From: Acidimicrobiia bacterium
GTDB taxonomy: Bacteria; Actinomycetota; Acidimicrobiia; Acidimicrobiales; Aldehydirespiratoraceae
Assembly (NCBI GenBank): GCA_024421095.1
Contig: JAHQYM010000016.1
Span: 1-37,889 of the forward strand
Reading direction: 5' to 3'
DNA: 37,889 nucleotides
Below are positions 1-7,522 of the stretch, piece by piece. The notes under the pieces were generated by a model. The model searched no databases and was not told the origin of the DNA. It saw only the letters and a program-made list of their open reading frames with translations. The position numbers were made by a program, and so were the translations under genes. Every line of letters starts with the position of its first letter. Position 1 is the first letter of the stretch.

Positions 1-2
1 AA

Positions 3-446
3 CCAGCCACGGGGTACGTAGCCGAGTTTGTCCAGGATGTGGACCAAGGCCGGGTTATTCAAGTGCATGAGATTATGCAACCACCGGCCCCGTTGTCTTT
101 AGACACCTCGCTCTCTGAGGCGTTAACCCGCACCGCGGAACGCTCTGGTGCGTTCATCCTTGACCCGTTTGGCGCGCCGACGCACCTGTTCACAATTGAG
201 GATGGGGCGCGAGCATCCAGCATGGGTACGACCGAATTGGCTTCGGCCCTGCGTACCGATTTTGAGCGCTGCAAACCTGATGATTGCTTAAATTCGGTAT
301 ATGCATCCGCCGGACGAGGGTTACCGATCGCAGTGTGCGACGATACTGGAGTATTGGTTGGCAACCTTGACCCCCGCCACATAATGGAAGAAATGGGCCG
401 AGTAGAAAACTTGATTGACGACTTTGAGAGAGAGGTGTTCATGTGA
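3..446 (+). CDS. proV: Glycine betaine/proline ABC transporter ATP-binding protein, C-terminal CBS part (5' end outside window)
   Basis: This is the 3' end of a longer gene: the frame is open from the first bases and reads PATGYVAEFVQDVD, the short linker that normally joins the ATPase core of ProV/OpuAA-type proteins to the CBS region. The remaining ~135 residues form a CBS-like regulatory domain (for example LFTIEDGA and GVLVGNLDPRHIMEE). The ORF-track start at base 39 is an internal GTG, not a real start. The Walker A, signature and Walker B motifs lie upstream of the window. The stop codon overlaps the start of the permease gene (TGATG), so the two are translationally coupled. In this family the ATPase drives uptake of compatible solutes, and CBS domains sense ionic strength in some members. 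The substrate here is inferred from the neighbours. Confidence 0.85.
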   Translation, partial: PATGYVAEFVQDVDQGRVIQVHEIMQPPAPLSLDTSLSEALTRTAERSGAFILDPFGAPTHLFTIEDGARASSMGTTELASALRTDFERCKPDDCLNSVYASAGRGLPIAVCDDTGVLVGNLDPRHIMEEMGRVENLIDDFEREVFM

Positions 447-2623
447 TGTCTATTTTGGCACAAACTTCAACCGATGCCGATATCCCATCACCCAACTACG
501 GCTTGACCGACAACCGAGTCCTTGATGAATTTCGCATACCTTTTGGTGAGTGGTTTGATCAATCCGTGGACTGGATCAAAGTCAACTTGGAGCCGTTGCT
601 AGCGATAATTGAGTGGCCATTTAGCACACTGATTGATTTTTTTGTGGGCGATATCCTTGAACCGGTTTCGTGGGTCTTTGTAGTCCTATTTTTCTTTATT
701 GTCGGCACCTTGGTGCGCAATTTGCAAGTTGGCGTATTTGCTGCAGTTGCACTGACCGTTTGCGGTTTGCTTGGCAACACATTCTGGCTAGAAACGGCGA
801 GAACAATTGGTTACATTGGTGTCGCCGTAGTTCTCTGTGCCATTATCGGAATTCCGATAGGTGTGGCTTGCGGTAGAATTGATTCCTTCTGGCAGGTAGT
901 GAGACCTGTACTTGATGCCATGCAGGTGGTCCATTCATTTGTCTATATGCTGCCTTTCATTTTCTTCTGGAGTATCGGCCCGGTCAGTGCAACGATGGTG
1001 ACGATGGTGTTTGCTTTGCCGCCGCTTATCCGGCTAACGAACCTCGGCGTGCGGCAAGTACCTGCAGATGTCGTGGAAGCGAGTCGAGCCTACGGTGCGC
1101 CAGAACGGCGCGTTTTATTTGACGTACAGATACCTTTGGCTCGGCAGGCAATCATGACGGGGATAAACCAGACACTACTGTTGTCAATTTCTATGCTTGG
1201 TATCGCAGCTATTATGGGTGCTGGAGGCCTCGGCCGGTTGTTGTACAACGCACTGTCCGAGCAAGATGTTGCGCGCGGCGGTTCTAGCGGTTTGAGTTTC
1301 TTTTTGGTAGCGGTTGTGTTGGACCGCGTGTCTCAAACTGAAGCCACCGATAAGGGCAGCATTTTCAAGAGGACACGATTAGCTTGGACTCACAGGAAAA
1401 ATCCTGAAGTTATGTTGTCGGGCATTAGCACCACGGGGTCAGTTGCTACTACGGAGAGCGCAGATCAAAAAGGATCGTTTATTCAGGTCAGTGCTGATGA
1501 AAAACCGTGGATGTTTCTTGCACTTGTCGGAGGTTTATGTTCAATCGCATCGGTGTTTTTTGTTTGGAACGTTGATGGCGGAGGCTTTAGCGCCTTTGGT
1601 CGAATATCAGACGAGAGTACTGTAGGCGCGTCCTTCAACGGATTGTCAGCTTCGGGCGGATCATGGTTCGGATATATCACGTTGGCCTTTGGTTTGTTCA
1701 TAGTTGCTGCCGTCTTTGTGACACGATTCAAGCCTGGTTACGGACCTAGATTTTTCTCCACCGACGGGGTATTGGTAGTTTCAGTGGCTCTTTTGGTGAT
1801 GACAATCGGCTACCTGATACCGCAAATTCTGGGGTCGGGCCTGGGCACCTCATCTCGCACAGGCTTCGGAGTGTATCTCGCTCTCTACGGCGGTGGACTA
1901 GCTACGACCGGTTCGCTATTGTGGATACCCCACGCGCCGCATTCGCCAATTCATCCTTTGCTTGCAAGGGTAGGACGAGGTCAGATTGTCTTAGCCACGT
2001 TCGCGGTTTTGGTGACACTCGCTGGGTCATTCTCTGGTTGGTCTTTTGACGAGCGCGGCGATGTGGACATTGTTGCAGAGGCAAGGGCCAGGGTTGCAGA
2101 GGCCCGTGAACTAGAAAAGGCAGATCCGTCAAGTGCGGCAATTGCGGCTCTTGATATTGCTGCGTTGTCAGCCCCTTCGGAAGATAGACCTTTGATCGTC
2201 ACAAACGGAACAAGCGATCAAGGAGCGAGGTTGGGTATCTGGACTCTAGCAGCTGGATTGCTCGGCTTGGCAGCCACATTGCCGGCTGCAGGTATCTCAT
2301 TGCGTGATGACCGCAAGCGCTGGCGACCGTGCTTTCGTTACGACGAACGTCGGCGTTGGCGGTGGAGTGCAATTGCTTGCGGAATCGGAACCGGAATAAC
2401 CGCAATAGGATTTAGCTGGATTTTTGTTCACGTGCGAACGGCAGACACCAATTTTACTACCGGCGTCGGAGCTTTCTTGACGTTACTTGGTGGGATCATT
2501 CTGGCAGTCAGTTCGCGGCCGATTTGGCGGGAATTCCGCCGAGCCAAGACCTACGCCGATAATATACCTAGAGAATTGGAATTATCAAATTCTCCTTCGG
2601 GGCAAGCGACACCTGTCCTCTAG
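446..2623 (+). CDS. proW: Glycine betaine/proline-type ABC permease with ~425-residue C-terminal membrane extension
   Basis: The first ~290 residues are a ProW/OpuAB-like permease with several membrane helices and the ATPase-contacting EAA loop (EASRAYGAPERRVLFDVQIPLA, about residues 212-233). The ORF track begins at GTG 443. The ATG at 446 fits better because it overlaps the ATPase stop and follows a purine-rich GAGAGAGAGG. Typical ProW proteins are 280-350 residues; this one is 725. The extra part (about 300-725) has roughly eight further hydrophobic segments, a charged Ala/Glu-rich stretch near 540-580 (VAEARARVAEARELEKAD) and a basic C-terminal tail. I do not recognise this extension as a known domain. 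It could be a fused membrane sensor or a second membrane unit. The permease assignment is firm; the function of the extension is unknown. Confidence 0.85.
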   Translation: MSILAQTSTDADIPSPNYGLTDNRVLDEFRIPFGEWFDQSVDWIKVNLEPLLAIIEWPFSTLIDFFVGDILEPVSWVFVVLFFFIVGTLVRNLQVGVFAAVALTVCGLLGNTFWLETARTIGYIGVAVVLCAIIGIPIGVACGRIDSFWQVVRPVLDAMQVVHSFVYMLPFIFFWSIGPVSATMVTMVFALPPLIRLTNLGVRQVPADVVEASRAYGAPERRVLFDVQIPLARQAIMTGINQTLLLSISMLGIAAIMGAGGLGRLLYNALSEQDVARGGSSGLSFFLVAVVLDRVSQTEATDKGSIFKRTRLAWTHRKNPEVMLSGISTTGSVATTESADQKGSFIQVSADEKPWMFLALVGGLCSIASVFFVWNVDGGGFSAFGRISDESTVGASFNGLSASGGSWFGYITLAFGLFIVAAVFVTRFKPGYGPRFFSTDGVLVVSVALLVMTIGYLIPQILGSGLGTSSRTGFGVYLALYGGGLATTGSLLWIPHAPHSPIHPLLARVGRGQIVLATFAVLVTLAGSFSGWSFDERGDVDIVAEARARVAEARELEKADPSSAAIAALDIAALSAPSEDRPLIVTNGTSDQGARLGIWTLAAGLLGLAATLPAAGISLRDDRKRWRPCFRYDERRRWRWSAIACGIGTGITAIGFSWIFVHVRTADTNFTTGVGAFLTLLGGIILAVSSRPIWREFRRAKTYADNIPRELELSNSPSGQATPVL

Positions 2624-2721
2624 AATAAAGGGGTCGCATCTTTTCGAAAAAGGACTAGACTCGGACCTTAAGGTATGAGTGCAGCTATGTTCTCATCAAC
2701 AACCCAGGAGGGAAACACAAT

Positions 2722-4032
2722 ATGACCATCAAACGAACATTGTTCTGGCTAACGCTTGTGACAGTGTTATCGTTGTTCGCAGCAGCGTGCGGCGATAGCA
2801 CCTCAAGCACATCGCCGGATACAACGACTACGGAATCTGCGATGACCGAAGCAGAAACAACGACCACGGAATCTGCGATGACCGAAGCAGAAACAACAAC
2901 TACGGAATCTGCGATGACCGAAGCAGAAACAACGACCACCCAACCACCAATAAACATGACACCAGGTGAAGGCTCATCCGCTATTATGGGTCGTGCTGAC
3001 TGGTCAACGGGATACGCTCAGGCACAGATTTATAAACAGTTGCTTGAGGAACTCGGCTACTCAATCTCGGAGCCTTCAGAACTGGAATTGGGGCCGTCGT
3101 TGGCTTATCTTAGTATGGCAATAGGCGACATTGACTTTTGGGTCAACAGTTGGTACCCATCACACTCTTCTTGGTGGGAACCGGAATTGCCTGACGGCTC
3201 ATCTGTCGGCGATCACTTGAGAGTTGTAGGCAACCAAATGCTCGATAGCGGTCTTCAAGGTTATTTGATTACTAAAGAATTCGCCGAGACCCACGGCATC
3301 ACACATCTCGATCAGATCAATGACGATCCCGAAATTCTAGCTGCCTTCGACGCTGACGACCCCTTGCCCGGTAACGGCAAGGCCGATATATACGGTTGTC
3401 CAGAAAGTTGGACTTGCGACAACACCATCGATAACCAAATAGCGTTTTCGGGTTGGGATAACATCCAGCAGTTTAAGGCAGGTTACGAAGCTATGTTCGC
3501 CGACGCTTCAGCCAAAGCCGATTCTGGCAAAGCGATGGTAATTTACACTTGGACTCCGACCCACTATGTCACCATCTTGCGACCCGGCGACAATGTTGTC
3601 TGGCTAGCCGTAAACGAAGTGATTGACGACTCGAACCCAATTGGGCGTGAAGGCGGGGAGTCCGATGACCAACGGCCTGGGCAAGCTAACCTTAGTCCTG
3701 ATACTTGCCCCGCAGCAGCAAACGCAGACAACTGCCAACTTGGTTGGGTAGCTGCGGATATTCAGGTCACGGCTAATTCGGATTGGCTTAACGATAATCC
3801 TTACGCCGCTGAGCTGCTTTGCCACGTAACCTTGTCGGTTCTTGATGTCGCTCTTTTCAATGTGGAGCAAAACAACGCTGGTAGCGATTCAACCGAAGAT
3901 TTCATCGCGAGTTTGGCAGCAGACTGGATCGCCGACAACCGTGCAACGGTCGACGAATGGTTATCAGCAGCACGAAACGCGCCCATGACACCGAGCTGTC
4001 CAGACACTAAGGTTCCAGCAGCAGCAACTTAG
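2722..4032 (+). CDS. proX: Glycine betaine/choline-type ABC transporter substrate-binding lipoprotein
   Basis: A strong ribosome site (AGGAGGG, 2706-2712) precedes ATG 2722. The N-terminus is a lipoprotein signal peptide ending in FAAACGD, so the mature protein should be anchored at Cys on the outer face of the membrane. A Thr/Glu-rich linker of three 12-residue repeats follows. The OpuAC-type binding domain starts near residue 85 (IMGRADWSTGYAQAQIYKQLLEELGY) and has the aromatic-rich segment SWYPSHSSWWEPE expected of a quaternary-amine binding cage. Cysteines such as CPESWTCDN may form disulfides. It lies 98 bp downstream of the permease and completes a ProVWX-type importer. Choline, betaine, proline betaine and ectoine cannot be told apart by eye. 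Confidence 0.87.
   Translation: MTIKRTLFWLTLVTVLSLFAAACGDSTSSTSPDTTTTESAMTEAETTTTESAMTEAETTTTESAMTEAETTTTQPPINMTPGEGSSAIMGRADWSTGYAQAQIYKQLLEELGYSISEPSELELGPSLAYLSMAIGDIDFWVNSWYPSHSSWWEPELPDGSSVGDHLRVVGNQMLDSGLQGYLITKEFAETHGITHLDQINDDPEILAAFDADDPLPGNGKADIYGCPESWTCDNTIDNQIAFSGWDNIQQFKAGYEAMFADASAKADSGKAMVIYTWTPTHYVTILRPGDNVVWLAVNEVIDDSNPIGREGGESDDQRPGQANLSPDTCPAAANADNCQLGWVAADIQVTANSDWLNDNPYAAELLCHVTLSVLDVALFNVEQNNAGSDSTEDFIASLAADWIADNRATVDEWLSAARNAPMTPSCPDTKVPAAAT
2821..2940 (+). repeat. Three 36-bp tandem repeats encoding the Thr-rich lipoprotein linker
   Basis: Three consecutive 36-bp units (2821-2856, 2857-2892, 2893-2928) each encode TTTTESAMTEAE, followed by a partial fourth unit encoding TTTT. 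The copies differ only at one or two silent third positions, so they probably arose by recent slippage or unequal exchange. The linker holds the binding domain away from the lipid anchor. Confidence 0.95.
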
Positions 4033-4057
4033 TTTATCTGGCGCACACATGACAGCA

Positions 4058-4099
4058 TGCGTGGTTGCTAGGCCCCTATTTCGGCCTAGCAACCACGCA
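4058..4099 (+). terminator. Strong hairpin terminator after the betaine transporter operon
   Basis: A perfect 17-bp inverted repeat (TGCGTGGTTGCTAGGCC and its complement) encloses an 8-nt loop and starts 26 bp after the proX-like stop codon. It is followed by a modest T-rich stretch (GTTTCTTG). The length, perfect pairing and position argue for a transcription terminator or a 3' mRNA-stabilising hairpin. Confidence 0.8.
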
Positions 4100-4253
4100 G
4101 TTTCTTGTGTGGTAATGCGATCCGTGCTTCTGGATTCGAAGAGTTTTTCTGTTCGGATTTGTCCAAGTATTGTCAACGCAGGATTGTAGTTGGTGTTTTG
4201 GTGCGCTAGAACAATTGTGTTCTTTGTTCAAACGAATATTGGAGGCTCCCTCA

Positions 4254-5089
4254 ATGAGAAGTTTCATTCCTTCCGAACCATACGTTCAACGTTTGCGACA
4301 GGTTACCAACTATCGACGATTGTTACGGGTGAGTGTGCTAGCTGTGTTGATTGTCGCGTCGATTGCTTACGGTTTAGCCACAGACCCACTTGGTGTGCCG
4401 CAAGCATCAGCGGACACGAAAACGAAGACTTACACGGTTCGGGTTCCCAAATAATCACCGACCATTATGGCCGACTTGTCGCAACCACCGATGGAGGCCG
4501 CCATCCTTTAGATGAATCTTGGGGCTGCGCGACTGAGGCAGATATTGAACTTGTCGATAACAACTTGTACGTTCAGGTTTCCATCAATCGGTTTTTTGAA
4601 GTCGAGATCAACTCAACCAACCAGCGAGCAGTAGTGACCAGAAGACTGCAAGGGGGCGGTACCCTTGGAAACGAACTTTACATTTGGTGGTCACCCTTTA
4701 CAGTCAATGATCACCTATCAATCACAACTGACGGGGGCGACAACGGAGATTTGGGTGGTCACCCGGGCCGGCTCAATCGTCGCCGTCTAGCGGAATCAGT
4801 CACCACCACGACTACCACGGTTCCACCTACTACCACAACTACCACTAATACGGTTCCGCCTACCACAACTACTACCACTACTACTACGGTTCCACCTACC
4901 ACAACTACGACGAGCACGGTTCCGGTGCCTTCTTTGCCGGTGGTTTCTAGACTGCCCGCTTGGGATAACGGTTCCTACCGGCCGGTGACTTACTCCAACA
5001 TTCCCTCTGTGCCTAGTTCATGTACGCCTTGGGTTTACTGGCGGATTCGACCCGGTATGACTCGACTAATAGCGTTGTGTCCCCGTTAG
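4254..5089 (+). pseudogene. Secreted Thr-rich protein gene with one frameshift (or one-base sequence error)
   Basis: ATG 4254 follows GGAGG (4241-4245) and encodes a clear signal peptide (basic stretch, hydrophobic VSVLAVLIVASIAYG, then QASA). That frame stops at TAA 4452. The following sequence reads on in the -1 frame (IITDHYGRLVATTDGG onward) to the TAG at 5087-5089. Adding one A to the run in CCCAAATAATC (4446-4456) would restore a single ~278-residue frame. The mature part is a ~110-residue region with no recognised domain, then (T)nVPP repeats and a C-terminal aromatic/Pro segment ending in LCPR. I do not recognise the protein; a surface or cell-wall role is only inferred. The ORF-track start at 4190 is not credible, because its first ~85 residues are the out-of-frame signal-peptide region. 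Confidence 0.65.
4797..4920 (+). repeat. Thr codon-rich low-complexity repeat (TTTTTVPP units)
   Basis: Imperfect tandem units of ACC/ACT/ACA/ACG codons broken by GTTCCGCCT-like VPP triplets encode an extended Thr/Pro linker. Such linkers are common in actinobacterial secreted proteins. Copy number is expected to vary by slippage. Confidence 0.85.
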
Positions 5090-5408
5090 GTACTTATCGC
5101 TGCGTCAACGACAAAACAAACGCGGAATCAAGGTGACTGGTTTGCTTCTTAAGCGAACTTGCTTATCGGGGTGCGTTGTTCGTTGAACACCATCACAGAG
5201 TTCGCGAGCACCTTCATAAAGTCTTCATCTGTTGATATTCAGATGGATTCGCTTATGTTGGTCGCGTGACATCGCTGCAAATCTGGATGTGCCTGACGAA
5301 CTCCATCGCCATCTCATGGCCCGAACCGCCCGTGTTCGTTGACGGTCACCATCGGCGCGCCGAGAAGATCATTGGGGGGATCGATGGTTGTGGTGGTAGT
5401 TTGTTGAT
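5090..5408. other. 319-bp intergenic region upstream of mrp
   Basis: No complete gene is visible. It contains a short inverted repeat (CATCTG TTGATATT CAGATG) near 5226-5245 and a 23-codon stretch resembling an antitoxin N-terminus, listed separately. The mrp promoter probably lies here, but I cannot place convincing -35 and -10 boxes. Confidence 0.5.
5274..5342 (+). pseudogene. Possible remnant of a FitA/VapB-like antitoxin N-terminus
   Basis: The stretch reads AANLDVPDELHRHLMARTARVR then a stop. This resembles the opening of ribbon-helix-helix FitA/VapB antitoxins, whose pattern is roughly LxVRDVPDELHRxLKxRA. No in-frame start codon or ribosome site precedes it, and nothing resembling a toxin follows before mrp. 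It may be chance or the scar of a lost toxin-antitoxin locus. Confidence 0.25.
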
Positions 5409-6602
5409 ATGGACAATGCCACGCTGCCTTCTGTAGATGACGTGATGGGGTTGTTGCGGGGGGTGATTGACCCCGAACTCGGAAGTGACATAGTCGAATT
5501 GGGTATGGCACGCTCAGCTGATGTCGCAACCGATGGACGTATAACCTTAGAGATAGCGCTCACCACCAGTGGCTGCCCGTTGCGAGGGCAAATCCAAAAA
5601 GACATTCGCAGCCGTCTGCTGTCGCTGCCTGGGGTCAGCGCCGTAAAAATCAACTGGGGTGAACTCACCCAAGAACAAAAATCGCAGGCCATGGCCAAAG
5701 CGCGTTTCAACGTAAGCCAAGACGCGCCAAGCACCGCAATTCCGCCAACCACCAAAGTTGTAATGGTCGCCTCAGGCAAAGGCGGCGTTGGCAAGTCCTC
5801 AATCACCACCAACCTTGCTGCGGCTCTGGCCGATAAAGGTTACAAAGTCGGGGTGATGGATGCCGACATTTGGGGCTTCTCGATCCCCAGAATGCTTGGG
5901 GTTGATGGTGACCTAGTCGCCCACGAAGGCAAAATAACCCCGCTCATAAGGAAAATCGGCAGTGGACGGCTCGAAATCGTGTCGATGGGGTTTCTTGTCC
6001 AACAAGAAGACTCAGCGTTGATGTGGCGTGGCCTCATGCTCGACCGTGCAGTACGACATTTCTGCGAAGATGTTGCCTGGTCTGACGACCTCAACTACCT
6101 GCTCATCGATATGCCCCCGGGCACTGGTGATGTGCAAATGGGTTTAGCGAAACTATTACCCCGCGCCGAAATGCTGATCGTCACCACCCCGGCACGAAAC
6201 GCACAAAAGGTAGCGGCACGGGTTGCTGATATGGGACGCAAAAACTACTTGCGCATCGTAGGAGTGATCGAGAATATGACACGTTTCGTGGCCCCAGACG
6301 GCAGCGAACACAACCTGTTCGGCAGCGGCGGAGGGCAGCACCTAGCCGACGATATAGGAGTACCTCTGCTCGGAACCGTCCCCATCGAAGCGAAGGTGTC
6401 GACTGGGGGGGATAGTGGTTCACCTGCCGTACTAAGCTCAGGCACCGCCGCCGAAGCTCTCCGCAAAATCGCATCGCTGATCGCAGAAGAATACGTTCCG
6501 CCGGTTGAGATGGCTGGATGCTCCGCTCGCATGCTTGAAGCTGCGATGGCAGCGCTAGACGAACTCGACAATCTAGAATCAATCGAAACGAAGACCGGAT
6601 AA
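5409..6602 (+). CDS. mrp: Mrp/NBP35 (ApbC) family iron-sulfur carrier ATPase
   Basis: The protein has 397 residues in two domains. An N-terminal MIP18/DUF59 domain (about 1-85) has VIDPELGSDIVELGM and the Cys of TSGCPLR. A P-loop ATPase follows, with deviant Walker A ASGKGGVGKSS near residue 120 and LLIDMPPGTGDVQMGL as the Walker B/switch region. In this family the protein binds and hands over Fe-S clusters in the cytoplasm. The CPxC motif that follows IENM in classical Mrp/ApbC is absent: here the sequence is IENMTRFVAPDGSEH. I recall the same replacement in actinobacterial Mrp proteins, so cluster binding may use other ligands. ATG 5409 has only a weak GGTGG upstream. The 3' end overlaps the first copy of a direct repeat. 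Confidence 0.92.
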   Translation: MDNATLPSVDDVMGLLRGVIDPELGSDIVELGMARSADVATDGRITLEIALTTSGCPLRGQIQKDIRSRLLSLPGVSAVKINWGELTQEQKSQAMAKARFNVSQDAPSTAIPPTTKVVMVASGKGGVGKSSITTNLAAALADKGYKVGVMDADIWGFSIPRMLGVDGDLVAHEGKITPLIRKIGSGRLEIVSMGFLVQQEDSALMWRGLMLDRAVRHFCEDVAWSDDLNYLLIDMPPGTGDVQMGLAKLLPRAEMLIVTTPARNAQKVAARVADMGRKNYLRIVGVIENMTRFVAPDGSEHNLFGSGGGQHLADDIGVPLLGTVPIEAKVSTGGDSGSPAVLSSGTAAEALRKIASLIAEEYVPPVEMAGCSARMLEAAMAALDELDNLESIETKTG

Positions 6603-6823
6603 TCGAAAGCTTGCCCGCAGGTCATCCGAGCAACCATGGGCGAGTGCTTCGCTATCGAAACAAAGACCGGAAGGTCGGAAATTTGCCCGGCTACCGGTCG
6701 CCGCAAGATCGGGTTGCTGTTCTTGGTCGAAGCAACGATTGGTTGAGCCAGTTGCGGCCTGTCGACACGGGCGGGTATTTGGTGGGTTGGCGGTTTTGAT
6801 CGAAGCCACGATTGGTTGATCCA
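6582..6823. repeat. Two pairs of imperfect direct repeats downstream of mrp
   Basis: A 36-bp sequence starting ATCGAAAC occurs at 6582-6617, covering the last codons of mrp, and again at 6654-6689 with seven mismatches. A 28-bp sequence containing CGATTGGTTGA occurs at 6724-6751 and 6796-6823 with three mismatches. No open frame of note uses this region. It looks like a degenerate local duplication of the mrp 3' end and flank, filling the gap before the convergent fxsA gene. Confidence 0.75.
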
Positions 6824-6840
6824 AAGTTCAACGGAATGGT

Positions 6841-7389
6841 TCAAGGGAGTTCTTTTCGGTCTTCTCCGTTGCCTTCGGAACGAGGTTGACTCGGGTTAGT
6901 AGTGTCGGTCACTTCACTAGCACGCACATCAGTCCACTGGGTGAAACGCACCCGGCTTCCACCGAAGCCGCCACCTGTCGCCAAGCGAGCAGCAAACCGT
7001 CGCTTCAAGACCTCCCGAACTACAGCCCGGGTCGGAGGGAACAACAACACCAACCCGATACCAGCCGTGAAAAAGCCTGGAGTCATAATCAGCGCCGCAG
7101 CAACCAACAGCAAGGCACCGCTGATCAATTCGTTCGTAGGGATCTGCCCCCGTTCAAACGATTGCTGCACGCGGGCCAGCACGCTGAGCCCCTCACGGCG
7201 CACCAACACCGCCCCGACCAAACTCGTCAACACAATCAGCGCAATCGTATTCCAAACGCCTAAAGACCCCGCCAGAAAGACAATCAGAAAACCCTCAAAG
7301 ATCAACACCCCGAGAAACAGCAAAAACAAGAAACCTAAGATACGACAAGCGTATAAGCAAACTCGCGAAGCGCACGCGCACGAAACCAC
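6841..7389 (-). CDS. fxsA: FxsA family cytoplasmic membrane protein
   Basis: Hydrophobic segments at the N-terminus (ILGFLFLLFLGVLIFEGFLIVFLAG), at TIALIVLTSLVGAVLVRREG and in the middle (ELISGALLLVAAALIMTPGFFTAGIGLVLLFPPTR) match the FxsA pattern, including the typical L(M)TPGF and LxxPxxR signatures. A basic and polar C-terminal tail follows. In E. coli FxsA overproduction relieves phage T7 exclusion by the F plasmid; its cellular role is otherwise unclear. The track start is a GTG at 7389 without an obvious ribosome site. The first ~15 residues (Cys-rich SCACASRVCLYAC) are unusual for the family, so the true start may lie further in. It is convergent with mrp and divergent from selA. Confidence 0.8.
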   Translation of the reverse strand: MVSCACASRVCLYACRILGFLFLLFLGVLIFEGFLIVFLAGSLGVWNTIALIVLTSLVGAVLVRREGLSVLARVQQSFERGQIPTNELISGALLLVAAALIMTPGFFTAGIGLVLLFPPTRAVVREVLKRRFAARLATGGGFGGSRVRFTQWTDVRASEVTDTTNPSQPRSEGNGEDRKELP

Positions 7390-7496
7390 AAGTCCACGAA
7401 CGCAACTAAACGATCCCCCGCCGCAATGGCACTGGCGGTGACATCAAGGTCATCAACATCGAAGCTCGAAAATGCAACCAACCCGTTTGTCGCCAC
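7335..7496 (-). CDS. Possible short ORF overlapping the fxsA 5' end
   Basis: On the minus strand a 53-residue reading (start GTG 7496, ATNGLVAFSSFDVDDLD onward, ending YTLVVS) fills the fxsA-selA gap and overlaps fxsA by 55 bp. Its composition is more protein-like than the usual Arg/Ser/Pro-rich shadow ORFs, but there is no recognised domain or clear ribosome site. It may be only chance. Confidence 0.2.
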   Translation of the reverse strand: MATNGLVAFSSFDVDDLDVTASAIAAGDRLVAFVDLWFRARALREFAYTLVVS

Positions 7497-7522
7497 AGCG
7501 GCGCTTGGGGCTCTAGGCTGAA

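Noticed and set aside
4446-4456. Programmed -1 frameshift in the Thr-rich protein gene
   Set aside because: The site T-CCC-AAA-T does not fit the X-XXY-YYZ slippery pattern and no downstream stem-loop is evident; a base loss or sequence error is simpler.
4797-4920. CRISPR-like repeat array
   Set aside because: The repeats are in-frame Thr codons without unique spacers; no cas genes are present.
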